A DNA stretch of 64,000 nucleotides, from NCBI GenBank assembly GCA_022495995.1, contig JAFEMH010000748.1, positions 62,001-126,000 on the forward strand. The letters run 5' to 3'. The DNA comes from Adenophora triphylla var. japonica (taxonomy: Eukaryota > Streptophyta > Magnoliopsida > Asterales > Campanulaceae). Position numbers and translations under genes: made by a program. Below, one piece after another: positions 33,630 through 45,515 of the stretch (within the stretch, counting starts at the first letter, position 1; every line of letters starts with the position of its first letter). The notes below the pieces were generated by a model that made no database searches, had not been told where the DNA came from, and worked only from the letters and a program-made list of their open reading frames with translations.

Positions 33630-34722
33630 CGTGAATGGCCTCACGGGATAAAAGGGGGAAAGCTCACGTGGCATGCGGTTTCCGTTTCTCTTATTTATGA
33701 TTTTGTTGTTTTAATTTACTTAAAAGATGTTTTCTCGTAGTCCTGTAGGTTGGAAAAGATTGCTCTTCTTTTCGCAACTATGCTAGATCTCGGGCGTCGC
33801 GGACCATGCGCTATAAGCCCCTCGTTTTGCACCCGTATTTCGACATCCCGGGATGTACCGGGCGAGGGTCCTATAGGGCAAGCGGTTTCCACTGTCTAAA
33901 AGAAAAATCGAACCTAAGGACCGAGCCTCACATGTTCGTTTTGATGCGTTAGCCATGTGAATAGTGAACCGAGCCGGCCATATCGAGTCAAGATCGTGTC
34001 AAGAGTTCGGCATGACCTCTCTTTGCCCGCTTCGCGCTAGTGACTCCGCGGACGTTAGGCAGCCGGGTCATATTGTCACGGCCGACGTATCAAAGGCTTC
34101 ATGACATGGTGCCACGTGAGCATGGATGTATATCCGGACGGAACATCGCTCGAAGCTTCGAAATCAAGATCGTGTCAAGATTTTAGCATGACCTTTTCAT
34201 CGCTTGCTTGCTAGTGGATCTGAGTCCGAGCCTTGACCTCAAAAATGGCCGTCATGGTATATGTATCCAGCCGTATGACACGGATCTGGGTAAAACCAAC
34301 CAGTCTCGGACAGAGTGTGACTCAAGACTCAAACGCTAAGCAGGTTGACGCTGCCGGGATGGGATGTTTGGAATGATTCCGTGCGCATCCGAGAGGCCTA
34401 GGAAGACCAAACGGACCGCAACCGAGACCACTCCGGCCGAGGGTCAGAGCGTGGCGTGTATCCGAGGCAAGAAATATGAGTAGTGTGCGGTCTCTAAAAT
34501 TCTTTTTCCGAGTAAAACATGTTTTTGAAGAATTTTAAATGTATGCACGATGTATATTGATGCAATTTTTTTGTATTTTTATTTTTTTTTTGTAAAATAA
34601 AAGTAAAGCACGTGCACACACACATAACGCTTAAAGAAAGGGGTAAAATGAAAGTTTGACTCCTCATCATTGCTTTTTAAAATATTTTTGTTTTGTTTAA
34701 AAATATTTTAAAACAAAACGAT
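33630..34722 (-). other. 5' untranslated leader of element D
   Basis: No gene is seen. The region is collinear with the leader of C and B. Confidence 0.6.
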
Positions 34723-34739
34723 CTCACTGAGTCGCCAAT
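34723..34739 (-). promoter_or_regulatory. Primer-binding site of element D
   Basis: The minus strand reads TTGGCGACTCAGTGAG beside the LTR end at 34740, as in C. Confidence 0.72.
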
Positions 34740-35865
34740 TGAAATTACCCGGATCCGAGAGGCACATGGTTTCGCGCCCGGCATCCGGCATCTTTCGCGT
34801 GGGAGGGTCTCGCCGTTTTGTTTTCAGCACCGTAGAGTCGCCACGCCGATTAAGCCCAAAACATTGAAAAAGGGCATCGCTTAAAGATAATTTTAAACTT
34901 TTTGTGTGATGAGATTTTGAGCCTGGGAGGTCGATTGACTCTCTGGGAAGAGAATATTAGAATATTAGAGCTCACCCGAGTCGCCTCGTAAAACGAGTCT
35001 TTCGGATACCCCTAATATCCTTTAAATGTCAGGTGCGTGTGCTTTTAAAAATGCATGCCGTATCGATGTTCACATTGTATGCCATGTATGGAAATGCATT
35101 GAAATAGTAATGGAAGGAGCTTACCAATGTTGGTTTGTGTCTCCGCTAGGGGAATAGTGCTTGAGGTCGAGTATGCTCGGCATTGATTGCTTCGGAGACG
35201 CTTGACTCATGGATCAGATCAGGAATTGATAGCCAGTGAGCTGTGAGCCGCACGAGGCGGCGATCACCTGGCGTGAGGCCTGGCTGCAGTAAGTGGCAGA
35301 GCAGCTTGAGCGCTTGACCGGAAGAGTCGACTGAAAGACAGGCCTCGTAGCACGAGGTCCGAGAGCTGCAGGCAGCCTCGGAGCGCTGAGCTGCTGCGCC
35401 GGAGGCCGGAGCACACGGTGAGCCTCTAGGTGCTGCTAGAGTGCCGAGGGGCAGGCGCCGGAAGAGAGAAGCTGTGGTGAGGAGGGGAGATGCCGCATTT
35501 GGTGTGAAGGTCCGCATGACTTCCCGGTAACTCCAGACTTTTGTTTTTCCTTCGATTTGGAGGGAATTGACGATGATGGTGAGACTCGCAATTATGATGT
35601 TCCTCGTGGCAACAAGGTCCGCATGATAAAACTGTTGATGCAGAAGAGGTCCGGGACGATTTTAATCAACTAAGCAAGAGGGTAACATGCCGGATTTATC
35701 GTCGACTTTAGACTCAAGATTATGATAACAAAGAGTCCGCACGTGACCACATTACTTCCTAAGCCTCTCGTGCCCAAGAATGTCCTTTGAAGGCTCTTTT
35801 ATCTGTATTCTCAAGAGCTGGGTTTCGGGCTTTTGAGAGGTGCGCCAAAGGCTGTCGAGACCACT
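34740..35865 (-). repeat. 5' LTR of element D, decayed and cut at its outer end
   Basis: The inner part (34740-35130) matches the other LTRs well. From about 35150 on there are many small deletions and changes, and all four palindromes are degraded (for example GGTCCGCATGAC). The outermost 65 bp or so are missing, and the sequence passes directly into the TG of element B at 35866. Confidence 0.8.
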
Positions 35866-37278
35866 TGTAAGTACCCCAATCTGATCACACCTCTTTCACA
35901 CACACGGGAAACACCGCACTCATCAACACAGCTTCCTGACGACCCTCTCACTCAAAACCCTCTCTAAACCCCCCCCAACCAAACCAAGGGAGGAGCCTTT
36001 CTGGGATAAAAAGGGACAAAAGGACCTTTCGGGAATTTTCAGAAATTTGAAAGCAATTGGTCCGTACGGACCTCTTTGTTGTCATAATTACCGAATCTCC
36101 TTAAAGTCCACAATATTCCTCAAATCCTGTGGAAAATGATTACTCCCTCAAGTAGAGTCCTGGTCCGTAATGACTCTTTGCATGCAAGATGGTCCGTACG
36201 GACCTTATTGCTCAGGGACACCATAATTGCAAATATTCCTCCATCATCACGCATTCCTCAAATCGAGGAAAACCAAAAACTCGGATTACCAGGAGGTCCG
36301 TACGGACCTCTTGCACCAAATCTCGGCACTATAAATAGAGGGCTCCCTCCCTCCTCATTTTCACACACCTCCCACTTCTCTCTTCCTCCCTAGGCCTTCC
36401 GGGCTTCCTCTAAGTCCTTTCGAGGCACTCCCGGCCCCTTTCGATCCTTCGAGGCCTTCCGAGCCCCCTCGTGGTGCTCCGAAGCCTCCCCGAGCGCTCC
36501 CTGAGACGCTCCCGCTGCCCCGAGGCACTCTCGAGGTACTCCGAGGCCCTCGTGGTACTCCGAGGCCTCGCCCGGTCTTTCCACGGTGTCCCGGCTCTTT
36601 CCGAGTCAAACCGACGATCCCAAAACCACGCCGAAACTCCGCCCGAGTGACTCCCGCCACCACAACGCACGCCGAACCTCTCGCCCGGGAGTGATCCCGA
36701 CGATCCCCACGCACGCCGAACCTCTCGCCCGAACGCAGCCTCGCAACATCAACTCACGCCAAAACTCCGTCCGCAGACAACCGGCCCCTCCCCGAAGCAA
36801 TCCCGATCCGTACCGAACGCTACTCCGACCTCAAACACCATTCCCACCGAAGACAGACGCAACCAACATTGGTAAGGCTTCCTTCCATTACTATTTCAAT
36901 ACATTTTCATACATAGCATACAATGTAGACATCCAATACAAAGATGCATTTTTAAAAGCACACACACACACACACAACATTTAAAGGATATTAGGGTATC
37001 CGAAAGACTCGCTTTTACGAGGCTACTCTGGTGAGCTCTAATATTCTAATATTCTCTTCCCGAGTCATCTCGACCTCCGAACTCAAAATCTCATCACACA
37101 AAAAACAGCTTTAAAATTATCTTTAAACTCGATGCCCTTTTTCAATGTTTTCTGGCTTAATAAAAAACGGCGCGGCGACTCTACAAAATGCGAAAGCAAA
37201 GCGGCGAACGAAAACCGCTCCAACGCCGAAAGATTGCCGATGCCTGGGCCGCGAGGCCTTTCTGATCCGGCTATTTCG
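35866..37278 (+). repeat. 5' LTR of element B
   Basis: Starts TGTAAGTACCCC. The end reads CTATTTCG, where CA-ending is expected. Length 1413 bp. TATA box CTATAAATAG at 36329-36338 and a (CA)n run near 36960. Confidence 0.92.
36059..36308. promoter_or_regulatory. Palindrome array in U3 of B's 5' LTR
   Basis: Perfect GGTCCGTACGGACC at 36059-36072, 36191-36204 and 36295-36308, plus a decayed copy at 36162-36175. The last copy is 20 bp before the TATA box. Confidence 0.75.
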
Positions 37279-37279
37279 C

Positions 37280-37297
37280 TGGCGACTCCGCTGGGAC
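37280..37297 (+). promoter_or_regulatory. Primer-binding site of element B
   Basis: TGGCGACTCCGCTGGGAC, one base after the LTR end, is the best-preserved site of the three. The type is known from Ogre/Tat elements (tRNA-Arg, from memory). Confidence 0.82.
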
Positions 37298-38430
37298 AAT
37301 TTTGTTTTAAAACTTTTAAACAAAACAAAAGATTTTTAAAACGATGATGAGGGTCAAACTTTCATTTTACCCCTTCCTTTAATCAAGGCTGTGTGTGTGT
37401 GCACGTGCTTCGTTTTTATTTTACAAAAAAATAAAAATACAAAAAAAATGCATCAATATACATCCGCGCATCCATTTAAAATTCTTCAAAAACTTCTGTT
37501 TTACTCGTAAAAGAATTTTAGAGACCGCACACTACGCGCACCGCCGCCTCGGTTACACCGCACTCTACTCACACCGGCCGCTCTGCTACACCGCACGCTA
37601 CGCGCACCGCCGCTGATACACCGCACACTACAACCCTCAACCCGGAGTGGTCTCGCTTGCACCGTTAGGTCTTCCTAGGCCTCTTGGACGCGCACGGATC
37701 ATTCCAAACATCCCATCCTAGCCAAGCGCCAACCCCGCACGTTTGAGTCTCGAGTCACACTCGTCCGTACTCGGTTGGTTTTACCTACCCGTGTCATACA
37801 GCTGGATACATATACTATGCCGGCCATTTTTCGAGTCAAGGCTCGGAATTCAAGACTCCTCGCAAGCAAGGCGATGAAAGGTCATGCTAAAATCTTGACC
37901 TCGATCTTGATTTCCGGCTACACCTGCACGATGTTCCGTCCCGATATACATCCATGCTCACATGACACCATGTCATCACGCCTTGATACGTCGCCCATGA
38001 CAACATGACCCAGCCAACGCCTAATGTCACAGATCCCTTTGCGTAAGCAAGGTAAAGAGAGGTCATGCCGAACTCTTGACCCGATCTTGACTCAGTGGGC
38101 GTGCTCGGTTCACTATTCACATGGCTAACGCATCAAAACGAACATGACAAAGCTCGGTCCTTAGGTTCGATTTTTCTTTAGGCCGGTGGAAACCGCTTGC
38201 CCTATAGGACCTCGCCCGGGCCGTCCACCCCGGGATGTCGAAATACTGTGTGCAAAACGAGGGGCTTATAGCCGCACGTATGGTTCCATCGACCCAGATC
38301 TAGCATAGTTGCGAAAAGAAGAGCAATCTTTTCCAACCTACCTAGGATTCTCGAGAAAATACTGTTTTAAGTAAATTAAAACAACAAAAAAAAAAAATCA
38401 AAAATAAAAGAAACGGAAACCGCATGCCAC
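37298..38430 (+). other. 5' untranslated leader of element B
   Basis: No gene is seen. Collinear with the leaders of C and D. Confidence 0.6.
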
Positions 38431-39600
38431 GTGAGCTTTCCCCTTTATCCCGTTAGGCCATTCCCGTGTCTAAACCTTGCCCATCACCCTCCCAGCCTAA
38501 CAGAGAGTGGTCGAGAGTACCCGGGAACCCGTCTCCCAAGTCAAAACAAAGAAGGTCCTACCCACCTCTCGTCACCAGACACCCACACATTCCCCATGGC
38601 CAAGTCAGTGGATAACAACGATGAGAACGGGACCTTACCCCCAAGAAATTTCCCAACACTCGGAAGAAGTTTTGGCAGTGTCCTCAGCTATTGAGAAACG
38701 TCAAGGTGAGCAACAATCTCGATCGAAGGTGCCATGCACCACTTCGAACCTTAGCCACCCAACTACCTCGGGGCTTCCCAAGCCATGATCCGCTCCTACA
38801 CCTCTAACGTCTCTCATTGTCTCCCGTGAAGTCAACCCGTTACCCTCGTACGAGCCATGCAAGCATGACGTAAGACCACAAGACCTTCCAAAGGAAAGCC
38901 CGCCCATCCAGCCTCCTCGAGGTCCCTACCACCGCCGAACAACGAACACATCTGTGGGACGCCTCGCGACAAAGTGCTTGTCCGGAAATGGAATTCCAGA
39001 TGCAATGGACGAGGGCCGCCCTCGACGAAAGAAGAAGATATCTTCTCAACAAAAATCAAAAGAGGTAATGAATCCGGTGATCCCACGCCGGAACCCTTGG
39101 AGAACCCTCAGAAAGTTTGACTACTATGTCATCTACTCCAAGAAATCTCCCCAGCCTAGTTCTCGCACAAGGCCACGGCAATGTTTGCTCCATGATCACC
39201 GGGACGAAGCCGCACCGCCACCGAAGGCCCGAAGGTCCGCATAATCCAACCCCGTCTTGGGAAGATCTCAAAGCCACTATTGATGCTTCAAGAAAGCCAT
39301 GACAGGGAACGAATTGAAATGCGCAGCCCGGCCTTACGCCAATCGTGCTCCTCCCACTACGTAAACGGGAGAGACAAGCAAAACCATAAGTCCAGAGGTG
39401 AATGTTCCGACACGTTCCTGGCCAAATTCCAAGCTGAATCCTCCACGGACGTACAAAAGGCCGCCCATACCCGAGCCACGAATTGAAAAGGGGCCCTACG
39501 CCAAAGAAGCTAAAACCTTGGACCCAAAGGTCAAGATCCCGTCTTGACACACTCAAGCGCACTCAAAGCTAACATCTCACTCGGTCCTTACTCACTTCAT
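38431..39600 (+). pseudogene. Gag-like N-terminal region of element B, short type
   Basis: Matches C's short version (for example PQEISQHSEEVLAV, SWEDLKATIDAS) and lacks D's capsid-type segment. Frames are broken every 100-200 bp. Confidence 0.55.
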
Positions 39601-39789
39601 CTTACCCGCACAAGCTCAAGTTGGAAGAAAGCCCGGCCTGCACTATGGTTCCCATCACAAAGGACACCTGATGAAGCAGCCGTATGATTGGCAACGTCAA
39701 TTACAAAGCAATATCATCACCTTCACAGCTCGATCTTCCAAAATTGGGCCGACCACAACGAGCCTCTCTACATAACAGCTCAACCGGAC

Positions 39790-40260
39790 GAGCGCCGTCT
39801 CCTCGAGTGTTGGTAGATGGGGATCATCCATGAACGTCCTTCCACCCAAAATGATGGATTTGCTAGGGATCAAAGCAACCGATCTAAAACCCTCGACTGT
39901 GCAATCAAGGCATACGACTCAACATCCCGCCCGCCTGGGAATAGCCACCTTGAACCCGTGGTTTGGAAAACAAATGGTCCCGACTGTATTTCCAAGTCAT
40001 CAACATCCCAATCACATTCACCGCCATTTTGGGACGCCTGCTACACCGCATCAATGGGGTGGCATCCACTCTTCATCGCGCGTAAAGTTCGTCCAAGGAA
40101 CGGATCTTACCATCATCTACTATGATAGCATAGTCAACGAAAGGACCGAAACAAACGGCGTCCCGGTCTTAGAAATCAAACCCGACGATGATGGCATGAT
40201 GCTAACAGGTTCACCATCGAAAGCCCAAAGGCCCAAGTGTGCCACATAGACTCGCCTTTG
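39790..40260 (+). pseudogene. pol: Aspartic protease of element B
   Basis: VLVDG...SMNVLP.KMMDLLGIKA precedes a shifted FTAILGRPWLHR..-like half and VKFVQGTDLTIIYYDSIV. The layout is the same as C's protease. Confidence 0.75.
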
Positions 40261-41430
40261 ATTTGGGACAAGATCCCTCCCCGATGAAAATGATGAAGCA
40301 CATGAACTACATCCCTGGGGCTCGGCTTGGGAAAACGCCATCGTGGCACTCAACCGTATCATCAATATCAAAGAACAATACCCCGCACGGCCCGGGATAC
40401 TCTCCTACTCCCGAACACATTGCGGAGGACAAGCGAGCCGCACGAAAACGCTCCACGTATAACAAAAAGAGGCTTCCACGCAATCTCCGATCTTCGCCCT
40501 TACAGCCTTCGACATGACCAAGTACTTCACAAGGAAGGCCGCAACTTGGAAGAAGATCCGTAAAAGGGAACAGAGCCGATCGCCGCCAAACAAAGCCGGC
40601 CGACAACCATGGACAAGCTCCAGCAGAACTCCGGCAAGATTCAGAGGCCTCAAGCCAAATCCCGTCCGAAGAGCATTCCTCGACACACCGCCCTCGGCCG
40701 GATCCACAACCACCACTATTCACAATGAATTTTGGTTCGAAAACTCCCTCATGGCGGAAGAACTCGAAAACTCTCTCGCCAACACCCCCGCCCTCAACAA
40801 GCGGGACGAGTCCGCATTCGAGCTAGTAATGCCCAAGACAAAAGCAAGAGACTCCGCAGACGATGCTTCTCGGGGACGAGCCACCGCTCCACCTCGCTTC
40901 TTCAAAGAAGAAATCGAGATGCCGGATCTAATCGATTTTGTTTCGATAACTCGTGATAGCAATGATCGGGAACGGTTACATAAAGCCTTTCAAGCCCCAT
41001 CTCCTATCAAGCTCATTGCCACTCAATAACCGGGCCACATTCTCCTGACTCTACCGCCAAAGAAAAGGACATGATCGAACAACTTGGTCTCGACCCTCGA
41101 GTCCTAGAGTCTAGTGTCAAAACTCATCCCGAGTCCATTAGCTTTGAATTTGAGTCTCTCGAGTCATCCGATGGCCTCACGCCGTAAGATTACGAACTCA
41201 TTGCCAATAATGTATTCCCGTATGCTCTTAATGAATGCTTCGATCTTTCCGAGTATCCTTCTCATTGCATCTTTAACAACCGATAAATTAACTAACACAC
41301 AAACAAGCTAATAACGATTCACTTGATAAAGAAGCGTACACATTAAACGAACAATACATTAAGCACATCTTTAAGCATGTTGTCAAACGAGAGAAAACCG
41401 GGCCCAAGTCCGCCGAGGAGGTTTTAACCA
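40261..41430 (+). pseudogene. pol: Protease-RT linker of element B
   Basis: Contains KYFTRKAATWKKIRKREQ and EEIEMPDLIDFVSITRDS, as in C. No catalytic motif is recognised. Confidence 0.55.
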
Positions 41431-42500
41431 AAGTGAATTTGGGAACCGCCGAAGAGCCAAAAGAGACGCAAATCGGAAGTTTCTTCACCGGCACAGAGCA
41501 AGACGCATTGATCGCACCGCTCAAAGAGTTCGTGGATGTGTTCGCTTGGTCTTACCGAGACATGCCCGGATTAGATCCTAACATTGTAGAGCACCGGATC
41601 CTCAATCCCGAGGCTAAGCCCATCAAGCAAAAGCTACGCCGAATCAAGCCGTAATGGTCTTTACAAGTCAAAGAGGAGATCGAAAAATGCTCCGCGTCGG
41701 CTTCATCAGTGGTGATCGAGTACCCCACATGGCTCTCCAATATCGTCACTGGTCACCAAGGCCAATGGAAAAGTACGCCGTTGCGTGACTTCCGAGATCT
41801 CAACAAAGCAAGTCCCAAGGACGATTTTCCACTACCCAACATCGACATGTTTGTAGACACTACACCTAATTTCGAAGTCAAGTCCTTCGTGGACGGTTTT
41901 GCCGCTACAATCGATCAAGATGGCCGAAGAAGACCAAGAAAAAAATTTTCACAACTCCCGGGGAACCTACCGCACACGCAATGCCGCTCGGACTAAAGAA
42001 CGCCGGGCTACCTACCAACGGGCAAAGAACCGCCCTCTTCCACGATATGATCCACAAAGAGATCGAAGTGTACGTCGATGACATGATCGCTCACTCAAAG
42101 GGATCAGACGGACAACACCTCGCGCACCCGAGAAAATTCTTCAATCGCCTCCGAAACACTCAATGAGGCTTAACTCCGCCAAATGCACATTCGGGGTTAC
42201 CGAGGCAAGGTTTTGGGATACATGGTCACCAGAGAGGCATCGAGGTGGATCCTCAAAAGATCAAAGCTATCATCGAAATGAGACCACCGCAAACTCGGAC
42301 GAGAGGTGAAAAGCTTCATGGGCCGCCCGCAATATATCGGCCGCTTCGCCAACCAATTGACCTCTATATGCGAGCCAATCTTTCAACCGATGAAGAAGAA
42401 CGCCGACATCGAATGGAACTCGAATGCCAAGATGCCTTTGAAAAAATAAAAGCATACCTTGTGAGTCCTCCGATTCTCTCGTCCTCCCCACGAGGAAAAG
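41431..42500 (+). pseudogene. pol: Reverse transcriptase of element B
   Basis: Sense order: VNLGTAEEPKETQIGSFF, FVDVFAWSYRDMPGLDPNIV, KPIKQKLRRIKP (the classic Tat RT entry), FPLPNIDMFVD, a shifted DGF.GYNQI-like motif, and the catalytic box VYVDDMIAHS near 42070-42095. Two or more indels break the frame. This segment is exactly what C and D lack. Confidence 0.85.
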
Positions 42501-42940
42501 CCACTGTTTGCTATACCTAAGCGTGGCCGACACCGCAGCAGGTTGGAGCCATGCTCTGTCAAGAAAAGAGGGAGTCACGGGTCGAAAACGCCATCTACTT
42601 CGTCGATCGAAAGTTTCAAGGCGGCGAACTCAATTACTCGGCCCTCGAGAAAACTCCGCGCGGCTACGGTATGGGTTGTCGGGAAACTACGGCACTACAT
42701 GCGATCGCACACGCACACTTGGTTTCCAAAATGGACCCAGGTCAAGTACCTCTTCGACAAACCATCTCTCGTCAATGAGGCTCGCCAAATGGTCTTTCTT
42801 CCTAGCGGAATTTGACATCAAGTACGTAAACCAAAAGTCAATCAAGGGACGGGCCATGGGTGAACAACCGGCCGATTTCCCAACCGACGAGGCTCGAGGC
42901 CCCGAACCACAATTTCCGACGAGGGAATCTTTCACAATCG
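42501..42940 (+). pseudogene. pol: RNase H of element B
   Basis: TVCYLSVADTA.G and AMLCQEKRESRVENAIYFVD with ELNYSALEK match the Ty3/gypsy RNase H that follows RT. Frameshifts are present. Confidence 0.75.
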
Positions 42941-43440
42941 AAAGCGAAAATCGATGGCAACCGGTTCTTCGACGGAGCATTTAACAAAAAGGAAACGGCA
43001 TCGGTATGCTCTTGGTGGATCCCAAGGACGAGCACACCCCAATTGCTATAAAGCTCAATTTCGAGGTAACCAACAATGCCGCCGAATATGAAGCTGCTTG
43101 CGCCGGACTACAAGCCGCACTCGAGAGGAATGTCCGAAACTCGAAGTTTATGGGGACTCGGCCTTGATCATCAACCAAGTCTCCAACAAGTGGAAAACCA
43201 TAGACCCGAGCTTGCAAAAATACCATGCTGCATGGAGGACCTCATCACACAATTCGAAGAGGTCACCTTCCATTACTTGCCAAGACCGAAACGGGTTTGC
43301 GGATGCCTTAGCCACCTTGGCTTCCCTTGTGGAAATCCACGAAGGAAAAGCAATCAAACCGCCCTTCAAAAGTGGACGAAAGGGAAATTCACGCCCTCAT
43401 TGTGAGATCGAACCCAGGAACCTAAGCCCGTCAATGAGCC
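42941..43440 (+). pseudogene. pol: Second (archaeal-like) RNase H domain of element B
   Basis: NRFFDGAFNKK, then a frame-shifted NNAAEYEAACAGL-like stretch, YGDSALIINQVSN, and RNGFADALATLASLVEI. These are the Asp, Glu and Asp landmarks of the extra RNase H typical of the Tat lineage. Confidence 0.78.
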
Positions 43441-44770
43441 ATGGTATAACCGGATCTTCCAATACCTCAAGAACGGAAACCACCTTCATGAACAAGGAAG
43501 ACCCACACACGAAGGGGTCAAAACCAAGAGCATCATGGCCCTAAAACGCCTTGCCTCTCACTTCGTCATCCTCGGGGACATGCTATACAAGAAACGCTAC
43601 CACGGGCCGCTCCTACGCTGCGTCGGCCAAGAAGAAGCAAGCAAGTTCATGAACGAAAGTCCACAATGGGGCTTGCGGTCCCCACATGAACGCCCGAGCC
43701 ACGATGCAAATCATTCTCGAGGATGGGCTACTCTTGGATCTCCATGGAGCGGATTGCATCCACTTTGTCCGAAAGGCTGCGACAAGTGCCAGCGGTTCTC
43801 CAACCTCAATCATCTACCTCGCCCCACGATCTCTTGCATGACTACACCTTGGCCCTTTGCCAGGAATTGACGTCATCGGGAAAATCGCTCCGCCGGGCGG
43901 CAACGGTCACGAGTTCATCTTAGTAGCCATCGACTACTTCACGAATGGGTCGAAGCCCGAGTCCTGAGTACTCACCTCCAAGAAGGTCGCGCATTTCCTC
44001 AAGGAAAACATCATCTGCCGATACGGCATCCCAAATGAGGTCATATCGGACAATGGTTCACACTTCGAAGGGGAATTCGACGGCTGGCGGCTGAATTCAA
44101 GATCACACGCCACAAATCTTCTCCCTACCGGCCACAAACAAACGGCGCCGTGGAAGCGGCAAACAAAACCCTCGAACGGATCATCAGAAAAATGACCACC
44201 CGAGGGACGAGATTGGCCCAGAAAGCCGCACTTTGCACTTTGGGGCTACCGCACATCAGTCGAAACTGACCACGGGAGAAACCCCATTTGCCACGACATA
44301 CGGGATGGAAGCGATCCTTCCCATCGAGTGGAAATTCCCTCACTCAGAGTCTTCTTTGGAAAATGACATCAACGAAGTCGAATGGCTCGAAGCCGACATG
44401 ACGAATTGGCTCTGCTAGACGGCGACGACTAAAGGCCATGGAACACGTCAGGAGCCTATCAAAGCGGGATGGCTAGAGCTTTCGACAAGAAAGTCAAATC
44501 CCGAGACATCGGGGAAGGTGACCTTGTACTCGAAAGAAAAGCCTCCCACTCGAACCAACCAGCTGGGAAAATGGGAACCCACATGGATCGGCCCTTTCGT
44601 GGTTCAAAGATCTTCTCCGGAGGCGCCATGAAGGCGAGACCTAGACGGCAATCCCTTCATGAATCCGGTCAGCGGAAGCAAACCGCGAGATACTTCGCAC
44701 GAAGAAGAACAAGCTGTGCATCTCTTGGCACTCCATGTAGTGTCGAACTACGCGGACACTGGCCCTCTAG
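43441..44770 (+). pseudogene. pol: Integrase of element B
   Basis: ALKRLASHFVILGDMLYKKR, the zinc-binding remnant, GIDVIGK, SDNGSHFEGEFDGW, GAVEAANKTLERI, TTGETPFATTYGMEAILPIE and SGGAMKAR. Collinear with C and D. Indels break the frame. Confidence 0.83.
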
Positions 44771-45005
44771 TCAGGAGACGTAGGCAACCTTAATTGGTCC
44801 GGTCTAAAAATACACAAAAAGTCAAAAGTTTGAATGTCAATCAAGACCTCCATCAAGCTACGCACTTTTCAAGAACACGCCCAGTGATCACCTTGACCAA
44901 GTCAAACGACGGCGGCAACATCAAAGGACATCCGAGGGTCGCTCGGCATCAAGCGGCGGCTCATGTATGCTTCCAAGCCGGGGGCTTGTCTTCGCCCTCA
45001 CGCGC

Positions 45006-45008
45006 TTC

Positions 45009-45040
<32 letters not shown>

Positions 45041-45112
45041 TCGAGCAAGGGCTCACAAAAAAAAAAAAAAAAAAAAAAGAGCTCGAGCAAGGGCTCACAA
45101 AAATAAAAGAAG
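45006..45112. repeat. A-rich repeats with GAGCTCGAGCAAGGGCTCAC (element B)
   Basis: Reverse complement of the T-rich block in C and D. Runs of A (up to about 26) alternate with the 20-bp word that holds GCTCGAGC. Confidence 0.8.
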
Positions 45113-45515
45113 CTCAAGCGAAGGCTGCAAAAAGAGGTCAAGAGCCCGACGCCAACAAGAGGCAAGGAAGCTACGAAAAGACCGTCAAAACGACTTGTCA
45201 AGGAGCATTCAACCTCTCGGCCAAGCACAAAGCCTCGGCAAAAGGGATTGCCGTCGGGGCCCAGGCGCTTCGGTCCGCGAATGCAGCAGAGAAAAGTCAG
45301 ATGGACGCCGACAAAGTGCACAACGAAGCAAAGGCAAACAAGAGATCTTGCGTCTCGACAAAGCTTTAAAGTAAATCACAAATCACTAACTTGGTTACAA
45401 CATTTCTTGATGAGTTCAAGCACGGTCTACTCTCAAGTTCACAACATGCTAAAAAACGACTTAATACATTTAACTAATAATGTGTTTGCAATGCAATGAA
45501 TGGATACCTAGGAGG

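Larger units (their letters stand above)
2376..35865 (-). mobile_element. Tat-lineage Ty3/gypsy element D, split by nested element C
   Basis: Element D reads on the minus strand. Its 3' LTR is 2376-3790 and its 5' LTR is 34740-35865, with a primer site beside the latter. Element C (7441-24188) and one CCAGG copy interrupt it, so D itself is about 16.7 kb. It carries gag with a recognisable capsid-type domain, protease and integrase, but no RT or RNase H. Two plus-strand (antisense) genes and three minisatellite blocks lie between integrase and 3' LTR. Its 5' LTR lacks about 65 bp at the outer end, where element B begins. Confidence 0.88.

Noticed and set aside
44967..45374. Lys/Glu-rich frames near the A-rich block of B (and their reverse in C and D)
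   Set aside because: Runs of AAA codons from poly(A) tracts; no start context or conservation beyond the repeat.
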